A stretch of DNA of 64,000 nt from an uncultured Aquimarina sp. (GTDB lineage: Bacteria > Bacteroidota > Bacteroidia > Flavobacteriales > Flavobacteriaceae): contig CANMKX010000004.1 of NCBI GenBank assembly GCA_947498595.1, positions 124,001 to 188,000 of the forward strand, given 5' to 3'. Below are positions 9,477 through 18,752 of this stretch, in pieces. Positions within the stretch are counted from its first letter, which is position 1. Each line of letters starts with the position of its first letter. A model generated the notes under the pieces. The model was not told the DNA's origin. It was given only the letters and a program-made list of their open reading frames with translations, and made no database searches. Made by a program: the position numbers and the translations under genes.

Positions 9477-11756
9477 TTAACGAATAATCATCAATTTAGA
9501 TACCGTAGTTTCTTCTTGTTCGTCTCCCGTCACCAATATTAAATACACTCCAGAAGCAACTCTATGTTTACCAAAAGCCGTGGTATCCCATTGTATACTT
9601 CCTCCTTCTGCTATTTGTTCGTATACTAAATTACCTTCAATATCTGTAATTTTCACATTTGCGCGTGTTGTCAAACCTTTTATAGTCACGACACCGCTAT
9701 AGTTTGGTTTTACTGGATTAGGAAATGCTATAACATTTTCTAAATTTTCCTCAGGATCTGTTGCAGTTCCTTTAAACTCTATCAATCCATTAACTGTTGC
9801 AAAATAAACACTTCCTGTGTTTCCGTCAATTGCTATATCTTGAACAGTATTGGATGGTAAAGGCGAATTTTCGATCGTATAATGTGCTAATGTTTCTTGT
9901 CCATCTGGTGACAAATAAAAGACTCCAGATGATCCTGTTGCAACCCATTTATTATTAGATCCATCAACTTCAATATCTGATATAAATTGTTCAAACAGTA
10001 ATTCTTGTGGAACACCATTGTCCAAAATAACAATATTACTACTCGATGGGTTTATCTGCTCAAATACATTAGCAGTATTAAAAAACACTCGCAAACCACC
10101 TCTTGTTCCTATCCATAATTGGTTATTTTGATCAACTGCCAACGATCTTACATCTTCTAATGCAAAGCTTGAATCATTTCCTGCATTAATTTTTCTTACT
10201 ATTCCATCAGAAGGATTGTATCCAATCACACCATTACTACCTGATCCAAAAAACACATTACCTCTTCTGTCCAATACTAATTTACTAAATCCAGGGTCAG
10301 CGATAGGATTCGCTATTACACCATTAATATTAATATTTTCAATTTCTTTGGTTTCAGGATTAAACAATTTTAATCCATTATTAATTCTTGAATTTACAAT
10401 CCACAAATTTCCATCGCTGTTAAATGCAGCTCCATTAAGCCTTGTATTTTCTGTTCCTGGAGTAAAAGTTTCAAACCCACTATTTACTGAGTTATATAAA
10501 TTTGTTGCTACATTCTCGTTTAATTCTAATAACCCATCTTGAAAACTACTTACAAAAACTTGCTCGGTATCAAAAGGGTTCACCGCAATATGCACTAAAG
10601 AAGTAGCTCCTAAAACATTTTCTCTTAATATATTTGTCCACGACTCTCCTATTGTCAACTTACTTATTCCTTCTCTTTTTAAAGGGAAAGGATTAAAAAG
10701 CACATCATGTTCTCCATAAGAAACCCATAAGTTATTATCCGAAAATGTGATTCCGAAAGGAGAATTAGCTAAAGGACCTAGAGGTGTTCTACTTACAAAT
10801 GTAGTCCCATTAACGGCAGTTGTTTCCAACATTCCATTTCTATTCGTTCCTATATATATTTGATCATCGACTACTGTCGCTATAGTTGGTCCAAAATCGT
10901 CTACACTTGTATTAGTTATAGTAGATATCTCTTGAAAATTTGTATTATATACCAATACTCTATCTGATAATGTAACCGTAAAATATACATCACTTGATCT
11001 ATTACTTTCGATTGTAGACGGCAACGTCAATACTGTTGAAAGTGTATTCCCTACCAACCGTCTAATTAAATTAGTATTTTGTTGTACGTATAAATTATTA
11101 TTAAAAACTTGAATTGTTCTAAAATCACCTGTAGCAATAGTTGTCCATTGACTAAAATCAACTAAATTAGGATTATTTTCTTCTGCTCTTAAAATACCAT
11201 TTCCGGGTGTTACTGCATAAATATTGTTTTCAAAAAAAATCGATTGAAGAACATTAATTTGCGTTCCTCCTGCTCCAATAAAAAAGGTATCTCCAAATTC
11301 GACATTATCCAATCTCAGTTCAACTATTCCAAATCCCGTGGCAACTAAAACTCGACCTTCTTTTTCAACAAAATGATTAATTCTCTTTCTATCTGGATCT
11401 ATCGTTGGTTTTTCTCTTATATCAATAAGGGTTGTTACATTTTCTACATCATCTTGAATTACCTCTATCAATCCATTTTCATATCCAATAATCGTGGCGC
11501 TAAATTCCTCACTTCTATGTATTGCCGAAATCGATTGTCCAGACAACCCATTAATACTTGAGAATGTTTCTAAATCTTGAGTTGCTATATCATACTTATA
11601 TATAGAATTTTCTGAAGCTACATATATATCTGTATTTGTAGCGCTTATATCGTTTATATGCGAATAAGAATAATGACCTACCCATTGGTTATTAAAACTT
11701 TGGGCTGTACTATAAAACGATATTAAACATATCAGGATATAATATAAGAATCTCAT
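9477..11756 (-). CDS. porZ: Type IX secretion system protein PorZ
   Basis: 759 residues with a signal peptide (1-19). The N-terminal pattern QWVGHYSYSHINDI, followed by repeated short beta-propeller blades (for example VEKEGRVLVATGFGIVEL and LWIGTRGGLRVFF), gives two propeller domains. The end is a C-terminal domain of the T9SS type (FPNPVKPNYSG, then SGVYLILVTG). This matches PorZ, a surface component of the T9SS attachment complex involved in delivering the lipid anchor to cargo. About 760 residues agrees with the family. It heads the porZ-recO-receptor-HAD group. A generic two-component-regulator propeller protein is the alternative. Confidence 0.85.
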   Translation of the reverse strand: MRFLYYILICLISFYSTAQSFNNQWVGHYSYSHINDISATNTDIYVASENSIYKYDIATQDLETFSSINGLSGQSISAIHRSEEFSATIIGYENGLIEVIQDDVENVTTLIDIREKPTIDPDRKRINHFVEKEGRVLVATGFGIVELRLDNVEFGDTFFIGAGGTQINVLQSIFFENNIYAVTPGNGILRAEENNPNLVDFSQWTTIATGDFRTIQVFNNNLYVQQNTNLIRRLVGNTLSTVLTLPSTIESNRSSDVYFTVTLSDRVLVYNTNFQEISTITNTSVDDFGPTIATVVDDQIYIGTNRNGMLETTAVNGTTFVSRTPLGPLANSPFGITFSDNNLWVSYGEHDVLFNPFPLKREGISKLTIGESWTNILRENVLGATSLVHIAVNPFDTEQVFVSSFQDGLLELNENVATNLYNSVNSGFETFTPGTENTRLNGAAFNSDGNLWIVNSRINNGLKLFNPETKEIENININGVIANPIADPGFSKLVLDRRGNVFFGSGSNGVIGYNPSDGIVRKINAGNDSSFALEDVRSLAVDQNNQLWIGTRGGLRVFFNTANVFEQINPSSSNIVILDNGVPQELLFEQFISDIEVDGSNNKWVATGSSGVFYLSPDGQETLAHYTIENSPLPSNTVQDIAIDGNTGSVYFATVNGLIEFKGTATDPEENLENVIAFPNPVKPNYSGVVTIKGLTTRANVKITDIEGNLVYEQIAEGGSIQWDTTAFGKHRVASGVYLILVTGDEQEETTVSKLMIIR

Positions 11757-11900
11757 ATATATTAACTTTTGATGGTATTAACTATTCTACACTGCATTAT
11801 TTCACTCTTCATATTCTAAAACATGCTAAAATACTAATTATTATAACTAACTATATTCTTATTTCTTTTGATTTTAAAAAGTTCTCACTTCTTTTTCAAC

Positions 11901-11932
11901 AAAAAAACCACTCAAAATGAGTGGTTTTTTTA
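11901..11932 (-). terminator. Terminator of gdhA
   Basis: The stem CCACTCA (11908-11914) pairs with TGAGTGG (11918-11924) around a 3-nt loop, extended by a 7-A/7-T flank that forms the U-tract on either strand. It lies just downstream of the gdhA stop. Confidence 0.8.
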
Positions 11933-11954
11933 TATTTATATCTAAAAAGGGTAA

Positions 11955-13298
11955 TTATACTACTCCTTGAGCTAACATAGCATCTGCTACTTTTACAAAC
12001 CCTGCAATATTTGCACCTTTAACATAATTAATAAATCCGTCTTCTTCTGTACCATATTCGACACATTTTTCGTGAATATCACTCATGATGGCACGTAACT
12101 TATTATCAACTTCTTCTGCTGTCCAGTTATAACGTAATGAATTTTGAGACATTTCTAATCCTGAAGTTGCAACTCCTCCAGCATTTGATGCTTTTCCTGG
12201 TGAGAATAAGATTTTAGCTTCGATAAAAATTTCAATAGCGTCTGCAGTACAAGGCATGTTTGCTCCTTCACCGATGCATATACATCCATTAGCAACCAAT
12301 GCTTTCGCATCTTCTTCTTGTAGTTCATTTTGAGTTGCACATGGCAATGCTATATCACATACAACATTCCAAGGAGTTTTTCCTTCAACATAAGTTGCAC
12401 TAGGATATTGAGTCACATATTCTTTAATACGTCCTCTTTTTACATTTTTCAACTCCATAACGAATGCTAATTTCTCTGCATCGATTCCTGCTTCGTCATA
12501 AATATATCCTGAAGAATCTGATAAAGTAACTACTTTACCTCCTAATTGGATCACTTTTTCTGTAGCAAATTGAGCAACATTTCCTGAACCAGAAACTACT
12601 ACTGTTTTACCTTCAAAAGATTCTCCTCTAGTTTTCAACATACTATCCGCAAAATATACATTCCCGTATCCTGTTGCTTCTGGTCTTATTAATGATCCTC
12701 CATATTCAAGTCCTTTACCAGTAAGTACACCAGTAAATTCATCTCTTAATCTCTTGTATTGTCCGAATAAATATCCTATTTCTCTTCCTCCAACACCTAT
12801 ATCTCCAGCTGGTACATCTGTATTCGCTCCAATATATTTTGACAATTCTGTCATAAAGCTTTGACAAAAACGCATAACTTCAGCATCTGACTTTCCTTTT
12901 GGATTAAAATCAGATCCACCTTTTCCACCACCCATTGGCAATGTTGTTAAGCTATTTTTGAATGTTTGTTCAAATGCTAAAAACTTAAGGATACTTAAGT
13001 TTACAGATGGATGAAAACGTAATCCACCTTTGTATGGTCCAATTGCCGAATTCATCTGGACACGGTAACCTCTATTTATTTCAATTCCTCCTTGATCATT
13101 TGTCCAAGGCACTCTAAACATGAAAACACGTTCTGGTTCAACCATACGCTCAAGAAGTGTTTGATTCTGATACTTCTTATTCTTTTCGATAAAAGGTATT
13201 ACTGTTTCTGCTACTTCTTGTACTGCCTGCATAAATTCTGGTTCATTTGCATTACGTTGCGCTACAGAATTAATGAAATTTTCGATACTTTCTTTCAT
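11955..13298 (-). CDS. gdhA: NADP-type glutamate dehydrogenase
   Basis: 447 residues from the ATG at 13298. A TTG two codons upstream is also in frame, but the ATG gives the normal family length. The enzyme interconverts 2-oxoglutarate plus ammonium and glutamate in the cytoplasm. The substrate-binding region includes GPYKGGLRFHPSV and LPMGGGKGGSDF with the catalytic lysine, then DVPAGDIGVGGREIGYLFG, and a Rossmann domain with the VSGSGNVAQ dinucleotide loop. This is the hexameric class I family, usually NADP-dependent and assimilatory in Bacteroidota. It is monocistronic, with its own terminator and a candidate promoter about 110 bp upstream. Confidence 0.95.
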   Translation of the reverse strand: MKESIENFINSVAQRNANEPEFMQAVQEVAETVIPFIEKNKKYQNQTLLERMVEPERVFMFRVPWTNDQGGIEINRGYRVQMNSAIGPYKGGLRFHPSVNLSILKFLAFEQTFKNSLTTLPMGGGKGGSDFNPKGKSDAEVMRFCQSFMTELSKYIGANTDVPAGDIGVGGREIGYLFGQYKRLRDEFTGVLTGKGLEYGGSLIRPEATGYGNVYFADSMLKTRGESFEGKTVVVSGSGNVAQFATEKVIQLGGKVVTLSDSSGYIYDEAGIDAEKLAFVMELKNVKRGRIKEYVTQYPSATYVEGKTPWNVVCDIALPCATQNELQEEDAKALVANGCICIGEGANMPCTADAIEIFIEAKILFSPGKASNAGGVATSGLEMSQNSLRYNWTAEEVDNKLRAIMSDIHEKCVEYGTEEDGFINYVKGANIAGFVKVADAMLAQGVV

Positions 13299-13403
13299 TA
13301 TCAAATTAGTTATGTTGTAATTCTTTTTTATTTCTCAAAATCACTATAAAATCCTTTTTTTTGCAAAAAAATCTTATCGTAATATCTATTTTATTTTATG
13401 GTA

Positions 13404-13411
13404 CAAATATA
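13404..13411 (-). promoter_or_regulatory. Candidate -7 element for gdhA
   Basis: The minus strand reads TATATTTG, matching TAnnTTTG, about 106 bp upstream of the gdhA ATG. No clear TTTG at -33, so the call is tentative. Confidence 0.4.
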
Positions 13412-13511
13412 TGTATCTTAAAATTTAAAGCTGCATTTTTTATGAATTTTGCATTACGAAAACGTTTTTGTCTTTCGTATTCATAATTCTTTTAAAATCA
13501 ACTCAAAAAAA

Positions 13512-14651
13512 TTAAGTCAATGCTTGTTCAATATCTGCTATTAGATCGTTAACATCTTCGATTCCTACACTTAAACGAATTAAAGAATCTTTAACCCCTA
13601 TTTTCTCTCTTTCTTTTTTAGGTATTGAAGCATGAGTCATACTTGCAGGATGTCCTGCTAAACTTTCTACTCCTCCTAAAGATTCTGCCAGCGTAAATAT
13701 TTTCAATTTTTCTACAAAACTCATTGCGCCTTGCAATGAATCATCTTTTGTAGTAAAAGAAATCATTCCTCCAAAATCATCCATTTGTTGCTTCGCAATT
13801 TCGTGATTTGGATGATCTTCAAATCCTGGCCAATATACGTTATCTACTTTCTTGTGTTCTTTTAAATACATTGCTATTATTCTTCCATTTTCACAATGTC
13901 GCTGCATACGCACATGCAATGTTTTTATTCCTCTTAAAACCAAAAAACTATCTTGCGGGCCACATATTGCTCCACTTGCATTTTGTATAAAATATAGGCG
14001 ATTTGCCAGCTCTTGATCTTTTACAATTAAAGCCCCCATAACAACATCACTATGACCACCCATATATTTAGTTGCACTATGCATAACAATATCTGCTCCT
14101 AAATCTAATGGTCTCTGCAAATAAGGTGTGGCGAACGTATTATCTACCGCTAATAAAACGGCATGTTTTTTTGCTACTGTAGCTATTTGTTTTATGTCAA
14201 TGATATTCATCATTGGATTTGTCGGTGTTTCTACCCAAATTAGCTTTGTTTTTTCATTGATAAAATGCGCTACATTCGAAGCATTTTGCATTCCTATAAA
14301 ATGAAATTTAATTCCGAAATCCTCAAAAATCTTAGTAAACAATCTATAAGTACCTCCATACAAATCATTTGTCGAGATCACCTCATCTCCAGGCTTTAAT
14401 AGTTTTATAACAGCATCTATTGCTGCTAATCCAGAACCAAACGCTAATCCAAAAGCTCCATTTTCAATACTTGCAAATGATTTTTCTAATGCATCTCTCG
14501 TTGGATTATGAGTTCTACTATATTCGTATCCTTTATGTCCACCTGGTGTTGTTTGAGCATACGTAGAAGTCTGATATATAGGTGGCATTACCGCTCCATA
14601 AGCAGCATCATGCTTTTGTCCACCGTGTATCGTTTTTGTATTAAATTTCAT
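13512..14651 (-). CDS. Cystathionine gamma-synthase-type PLP enzyme
   Basis: 379 residues of the Cys/Met metabolism PLP family. The PLP lysine is Lys195 in HSATKYMGGHSDV. Other family blocks are YEYSRTHNPTRDALE, the FGSGLAA phosphate-binding region, WVETPTNPMM and ESLGGVESLAGHPASMTHA. The enzyme could be cystathionine gamma-synthase (metB), cystathionine gamma-lyase or an O-acetylhomoserine-type enzyme; sequence alone does not separate these. It stands alone between intergenic regions of about 200 bp, so no operon partner helps decide. Confidence 0.85.
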   Translation of the reverse strand: MKFNTKTIHGGQKHDAAYGAVMPPIYQTSTYAQTTPGGHKGYEYSRTHNPTRDALEKSFASIENGAFGLAFGSGLAAIDAVIKLLKPGDEVISTNDLYGGTYRLFTKIFEDFGIKFHFIGMQNASNVAHFINEKTKLIWVETPTNPMMNIIDIKQIATVAKKHAVLLAVDNTFATPYLQRPLDLGADIVMHSATKYMGGHSDVVMGALIVKDQELANRLYFIQNASGAICGPQDSFLVLRGIKTLHVRMQRHCENGRIIAMYLKEHKKVDNVYWPGFEDHPNHEIAKQQMDDFGGMISFTTKDDSLQGAMSFVEKLKIFTLAESLGGVESLAGHPASMTHASIPKKEREKIGVKDSLIRLSVGIEDVNDLIADIEQALT

Positions 14652-14849
14652 GAACTCCTTATTTATATCTAGTTGCAGGTATCTCTTATAACAAAGACAG
14701 CTATTTTATTTTTTATTCTTCTGATTTAACTAGGTTAATCAGGGTTTAAACTTTACTTTTATTTTTTATATGAACTACGCATTTTTAAACGTGTGGCAAA
14801 TTTATCATTTTTAATTTACTCCAATCGTTTACTACTTCACCTTTAGTAG

Positions 14850-15623
14850 ATGATTAACACTAAACCTAACATTTTGCGAAATTTACTTTATATAGCATTT
14901 ATCATTTCTTTATTATACAGTTGTAATACTATTGAGAAAATTGATTTTGAAAGCATCAAAATTGATACTTCTTCATTAGAAAATTGTGAGACTATTGGAT
15001 GTGCTGAAATTGATATCTCATTAATTTCAAGCCTTTCAGACGATGCTGTCTCGGTAATTATTAATAAAGAGATAGAGCGATTTGCTTGTTACACATTAGA
15101 CATAGGAGACGATGCTTCCTCAATAACAAACATTAATACAGCTATACAACATTTCAACACTTCGTATCAAAATTTAAAACAAGAATTCCCTGATTCGGTT
15201 ATAGGTTATGAAGCTGCTGTTGATAGTGAAATCTTACATCAAGATTCTGATATTGTTTCTGTTTATATTTCAACGTACTTATATACTGGTGGAGCTCATG
15301 GGTCTCAAAACTCTCACTTTTTAAATTTTAATCGAAAAACAGGGCATCTATTAACACATCGTGATCTCTTCAAGAATTTAGACCGATTTACTAAATATGT
15401 AGAAATGATTTTCAGAGATACGTATAATATATCTAATTCAGATAACATTAATAGTACTGGATTCTTTTTTGATGATGACGTTTTTGTATTACCTCAAAAT
15501 ATAGGGTTCAATCAAGATAGCATTATCCTATTATACAATCAATATGAGATTGCTTCATATGCTGAAGGCCCTATCGAAATCAAACTCTCAAAAGAATCCA
15601 TTACTAAATATTTAAAATTATAA
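14850..15623 (+). CDS. DUF3298/DUF4163 (RsiV/PdaC-like) lipoprotein
   Basis: 257 residues. The lipoprotein signal ends at SLLYSC. An N-terminal DUF4163-like segment contains IGYEAAVDSEIL. The DUF3298 part has the hallmark YLYTGGAHGSQ and the ending FVLPQNIGF, LLYNQYEIASYAEGP. This fold is shared by Bacillus RsiV (lysozyme-sensing anti-sigma factor) and PdaC, but there is no sigma-factor gene nearby and no anti-sigma or deacetylase domain, so the role is open. The 3' end overlaps the convergent DinB gene by 6 bp. Confidence 0.8.
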   Translation: MINTKPNILRNLLYIAFIISLLYSCNTIEKIDFESIKIDTSSLENCETIGCAEIDISLISSLSDDAVSVIINKEIERFACYTLDIGDDASSITNINTAIQHFNTSYQNLKQEFPDSVIGYEAAVDSEILHQDSDIVSVYISTYLYTGGAHGSQNSHFLNFNRKTGHLLTHRDLFKNLDRFTKYVEMIFRDTYNISNSDNINSTGFFFDDDVFVLPQNIGFNQDSIILLYNQYEIASYAEGPIEIKLSKESITKYLKL

Positions 15624-16073
15624 TGATTTTTTTAAAGCCAAGATATACCCTAAATGGATTCCTTCATGGTAATTATTAAAAGCAATTGCATCTGAAATTG
15701 ATTTCAAAACAAATCCTGTACTAGTAGCGTATTCTGTATAGTTTGCAAACAATTTACTATCTATATCTGCTTCTGTTTGATCTAATGTTGTAAATAATAA
15801 TTCTTTAATTTCTGCAACTTCATTTGCTGTCACATCTTTTGTTGCCTTTGTTCCTTTTTTATATCGTTCAACCATAGCTTCATCTAACATCATAGGCAGA
15901 CCACTTAATTTATATGCCAATAATTGCTGTGTCACTATAATATGTGCGATATTCCAAATTAAATTATTAGAAAAACCTTCTGGAATTTCATTTAATTTTT
16001 CTATTGAATACGATTCTAATATTTTAGCTATTGTATTCCTATTAACTCTTGTTATTAACAATTGATCCTTCAT
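15618..16073 (-). CDS. DinB-family protein
   Basis: 151 residues forming the four-helix DinB/YfiT-like fold. Candidate metal histidines lie in LIWNIAHIIVTQQ near residue 48 and in NNYHEGIHLGYI near the C-terminus, the usual three-histidine arrangement. Members are often thiol-dependent transferases or of unknown activity. The protein is cytoplasmic, with no signal. It converges on the DUF3298 gene with a 6-bp overlap. A -7-like TATTTTTG lies 24 bp upstream of its ATG. Confidence 0.8.
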   Translation of the reverse strand: MKDQLLITRVNRNTIAKILESYSIEKLNEIPEGFSNNLIWNIAHIIVTQQLLAYKLSGLPMMLDEAMVERYKKGTKATKDVTANEVAEIKELLFTTLDQTEADIDSKLFANYTEYATSTGFVLKSISDAIAFNNYHEGIHLGYILALKKSL

Positions 16074-16096
16074 CTTTTATCTTTTTATTTAAGGCT

Positions 16097-16104
16097 CAAA
16101 AATA
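16097..16104 (-). promoter_or_regulatory. Candidate -7 element for the DinB gene
   Basis: TATTTTTG on the minus strand, 23 bp from the ATG at 16073, matches TAnnTTTG at the same distance as other promoters in this window. Confidence 0.4.
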
Positions 16105-16200
16105 TCATTTTAATCGACATCCAATTTTCTTTTTATTATAGGTTTAACATCCTATTATTTCTGTCTAAAAAATACGCTACTTTTACAAAAAAATACAACT

Positions 16201-16548
16201 ATGAAAAAAATTTATCACTTATCCACTTGCGATACTTGTAAACGTATTATCAAAGAATTAAATCCATCTTCTGATTACATTCTACAAGACATCAAGAGTG
16301 AAGCTATTACCGAAGATCAATTAGTAGAAATGAAATTACTTTCTGGTAGTTACGAAAGTTTATTTAGCAAACGAGCTCGTTTATATAAAGAACGAGATTT
16401 AAAAAACCAAGTATTGTCTGAAGATGATTATAAAAATCTTATTTTAGAACACTATACTTTTTTAAAGAGACCTGTGATTATTGTTGAGAATACAATTTTT
16501 GTTGGAAATTCAAAAAAGACTGTCGAAGCAGCCAAAGAAATTGTTTAA
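16201..16548 (+). CDS. ArsC/Spx-family thioredoxin-fold protein
   Basis: 115 residues, the normal ArsC/Spx/YffB length. The N-terminal CDTC motif (Cys10, Cys13) sits after the first strand, and the C-terminal part has FLKRPVIIVENTIFVG, with the cis-proline region and conserved arginine of the family. It could be a glutathione- or thioredoxin-linked reductase. Arsenate reduction cannot be assumed, as there is no ars operon. The stop is 3 bp before the EamA transporter start, so the two genes are likely co-transcribed. Confidence 0.85.
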   Translation: MKKIYHLSTCDTCKRIIKELNPSSDYILQDIKSEAITEDQLVEMKLLSGSYESLFSKRARLYKERDLKNQVLSEDDYKNLILEHYTFLKRPVIIVENTIFVGNSKKTVEAAKEIV

Positions 16549-16551
16549 TCA

Positions 16552-17445
16552 ATGAGTAAAAGAGCTTTTGCAATTCTAGCAGCTAGTTTAGTTGCTATTT
16601 TTTATGCTATAAATTATACTATAGCAAAAGATGTTATGCCTCATTATATAGAACCATTGGGGTTTATTATTTTTAGGGTTTTAGGTACCATGATATTATT
16701 TTGGTTTGTTGGCCTCTTTGGACCTAAAGAAAAAATTCAGAAAAAGGATTTTATAAGAATTACGGCTGCAGCATTTTTTGGTGTAGCTCTAAACATGCTT
16801 GCATTTTTTGAAGGCTTAAATTTAACTACTCCGATCAGTGCTTCTGTAATCATGGTAACCTCACCTATGATTGTATTAATTCTTTCCGTCATTTTTTTGA
16901 AGGAAAAGCTATTGCCATCAAAAATTTTGGGAGTTCTTATTGGTTTAAGTGGAACAGTACTTATCATTTTATATGGAAAAGGGAATAGTAGTACCGCTAC
17001 TAACCCTGTTTTAGGTAACTTTTTAATTTTTGTTAATGCAGCTTCTTATGCATGCTATATCATTACTGTAAAAAAAATCACGCAAAAGTACCACCCATTT
17101 ACTTTTATGAAATGGATGTATACAATTGGTTTCCTTTTTGTCTTGCCATTTGGTTTTTCTCAGGTAATGAGAATGCCTTATGACATTGTTCCTCTTGAAG
17201 GCTATCTCAAGATTGGATATGTAGTTTTATTTGCAACTTTTGGAACTTATATTTTAAACATTTTTGCTATTAAAGAATTAAAACCTACAACAGTATCCGT
17301 TTTCATTTATTTACAACCATTATTAGCAACTTTATTTGCTGTTGCTTTGGGAAGTGATCATTTAGATCCAATTAAAATCATTGCAGCAATTTTAATTTTC
17401 ATAGGTGTTTTTCTGGTAACTAAATCTCCTAAAAAATCTATATAA
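16552..17445 (+). CDS. EamA-family (DMT) transporter
   Basis: 297 residues with ten predicted membrane helices in two EamA repeats: the first is about 5-140 with LVAIFYAINYTIAK and FRVLGTMILF, the second about 150-290 with FVNAASYACYII and LKPTTVSVFIYLQPLLATLFA. Members of the drug/metabolite transporter superfamily export amino acids and other small metabolites across the inner membrane. The substrate is unknown. It is the second gene of a pair with the ArsC/Spx-like gene (3 bp apart). Confidence 0.9.
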   Translation: MSKRAFAILAASLVAIFYAINYTIAKDVMPHYIEPLGFIIFRVLGTMILFWFVGLFGPKEKIQKKDFIRITAAAFFGVALNMLAFFEGLNLTTPISASVIMVTSPMIVLILSVIFLKEKLLPSKILGVLIGLSGTVLIILYGKGNSSTATNPVLGNFLIFVNAASYACYIITVKKITQKYHPFTFMKWMYTIGFLFVLPFGFSQVMRMPYDIVPLEGYLKIGYVVLFATFGTYILNIFAIKELKPTTVSVFIYLQPLLATLFAVALGSDHLDPIKIIAAILIFIGVFLVTKSPKKSI

Positions 17446-17461
17446 TTGTATCTCCTTAGTG

Positions 17462-17974
17462 CTATTCAGAATAAGCTCCTGAAGAGTAGGTTAACTCGTA
17501 ACTATGTGTGTATATCTCAAAGACAATTCCAAATGGATCTTCTACATAACACATTTTGTATGGTTTTTCATTTGGATAATACTCTTTTATAGGCATTCGT
17601 TGCTTACCTCCAGCTAAAACAATTTCGTTTACGAGCTCTTCAATATTAGGATCTTGTACGCAGAAATGAAACAACCCTGTTTTAAATGGTTCAAACTTTG
17701 ATGCTGTTGTTTTTGTTGAAAGAAAAGAGAATAACTCTATTCCTATTCCATCTGAAGTAGATAAATGAGCTATTTCAAATGTTCCCCATCCTTTTCCAAA
17801 TACATCTATACACATTTGTCCTATTGCAGTTTCGTTTTCTTCTTTAATTAAAGATGGTTTCATAATCACATACCATCCCATTACTTCAGAATAAAATTTT
17901 ATGGCTTTTTTTAAATCTGGTACTGTAAGTCCTATATGAGAAAACGATCTAGGATATTTTTCCATTATATTCAT
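17462..17974 (-). CDS. VOC-family (glyoxalase/bleomycin-resistance fold) protein
   Basis: 170 residues with two beta-alpha-beta-beta-beta repeats. The first begins SHIGLTVPDLKKAIKFYSEVMG; the second contains LFHFCVQDPNIEELV and ends YVEDPFGIVFEIYTHSYE. The candidate metal ligands His and Glu of the VOC fold are present. The substrate is unknown. The gene is divergent from an HxlR regulator 135 bp away, a common arrangement in which the regulator controls the enzyme. An internal ATG at 17965 is an equally good start. Confidence 0.8.
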   Translation of the reverse strand: MNIMEKYPRSFSHIGLTVPDLKKAIKFYSEVMGWYVIMKPSLIKEENETAIGQMCIDVFGKGWGTFEIAHLSTSDGIGIELFSFLSTKTTASKFEPFKTGLFHFCVQDPNIEELVNEIVLAGGKQRMPIKEYYPNEKPYKMCYVEDPFGIVFEIYTHSYELTYSSGAYSE

Positions 17975-18109
17975 AATATTATTTTTCTATTGATATAATA
18001 TCACAAAATTAATTTATATTCCACTCAACAACAATAACTTACCAATAAGCAACATAGTTACCAAAAACAGTAAAATATTATTAAACAGTATTTTATAAAA
18101 TCTTAAATA

Positions 18110-18421
18110 ATGAAAAAAAATATTTGTCCATTGCATTTCACAATGAATATTATAGGAAATAAATGGAAGCCGCTTATTTTATTCCATCTCTTAAATGGTC
18201 CCCTTCGATCTGGTCATTTACAAAAAACTGTACCTAGCATTTCTAATAAGATGTTTACTCAAACAGTAAGGGAATTAGAACGAGATCATCTCTTATCTAG
18301 AAGAATATACCCTACTGTTCCTCCTAAAGTAGAATATGAATTAACCGAATTAGGAAAATCTCTAAAGTCTATTTTAATAGATATGGATCAATGGGGAAAA
18401 TACGCAATGTCCTATCTCTAA
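18110..18421 (+). CDS. HxlR-family transcriptional regulator
   Basis: 103 residues, typical of HxlR winged-helix regulators. The family start CPLHFTMNIIGNKWKPLIL is followed by FHLLNGPLRSGHLQKTVPSISNKM recognition-helix sequence and the wing VPPKVEYELTELGKSL. Cys6 is the conserved N-terminal cysteine often used for redox or electrophile sensing. It is divergent from the VOC gene, which is its most likely target along with itself. A terminator lies about 140 bp downstream. Confidence 0.88.
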   Translation: MKKNICPLHFTMNIIGNKWKPLILFHLLNGPLRSGHLQKTVPSISNKMFTQTVRELERDHLLSRRIYPTVPPKVEYELTELGKSLKSILIDMDQWGKYAMSYL

Positions 18422-18687
18422 TAGTGCTATTATATAAAAAATAGCATAAAGGAATCTATGAGTTTCTTAAAAACACTATAACGCAGAAAGTTTTTCTTGT
18501 TTTACAGAAATCAAAGCAATAATGTTTATCATCTAACAATTAATCTTTCTAACTTTTCCTTAGTAAAGTTTTATATAGAAACTTTACTTTTTTTCAGATG
18601 CTCCAGTAAGAAAAGATAGAATAATTGATATATTTCAAGTATTTACCTATCCACTTTTACTTATTTGATAAATGTTCACTAATCTAT
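18422..18687. other. Intergenic region downstream of hxlR gene
   Basis: There is no reading frame of note. A perfect 10-bp hairpin (18562-18571 with 18579-18588) followed by a T-run is listed separately. The stretch from 18595 to 18687 shows nothing recognisable. Confidence 0.4.
18562..18594 (+). terminator. Intrinsic terminator
   Basis: A 10-bp perfect stem AGTAAAGTTT/AAACTTTACT around a 7-nt loop is followed by a run of seven T. It lies 140 bp after the hxlR stop and could end that transcript or a short RNA. Confidence 0.65.
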
Positions 18688-18752
18688 AGTTATAATACTA
18701 GAACAAAAAAGCCCTTTTATTAAAAGGGCTTTTTTGTTCTAGTATTATAACT
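18688..18752. terminator. Very long perfect inverted repeat, bidirectional terminator
   Basis: Arms 18688-18718 and 18722-18752 are perfectly complementary over 31 bp with a 3-nt loop. The centre, AAAAAAGCCCTTTT and its complement, is a normal terminator core, but the arms extend about 16 bp beyond it. The right arm includes the stop codon and last two codons of the minus-strand thioesterase gene. Confidence 0.75.
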
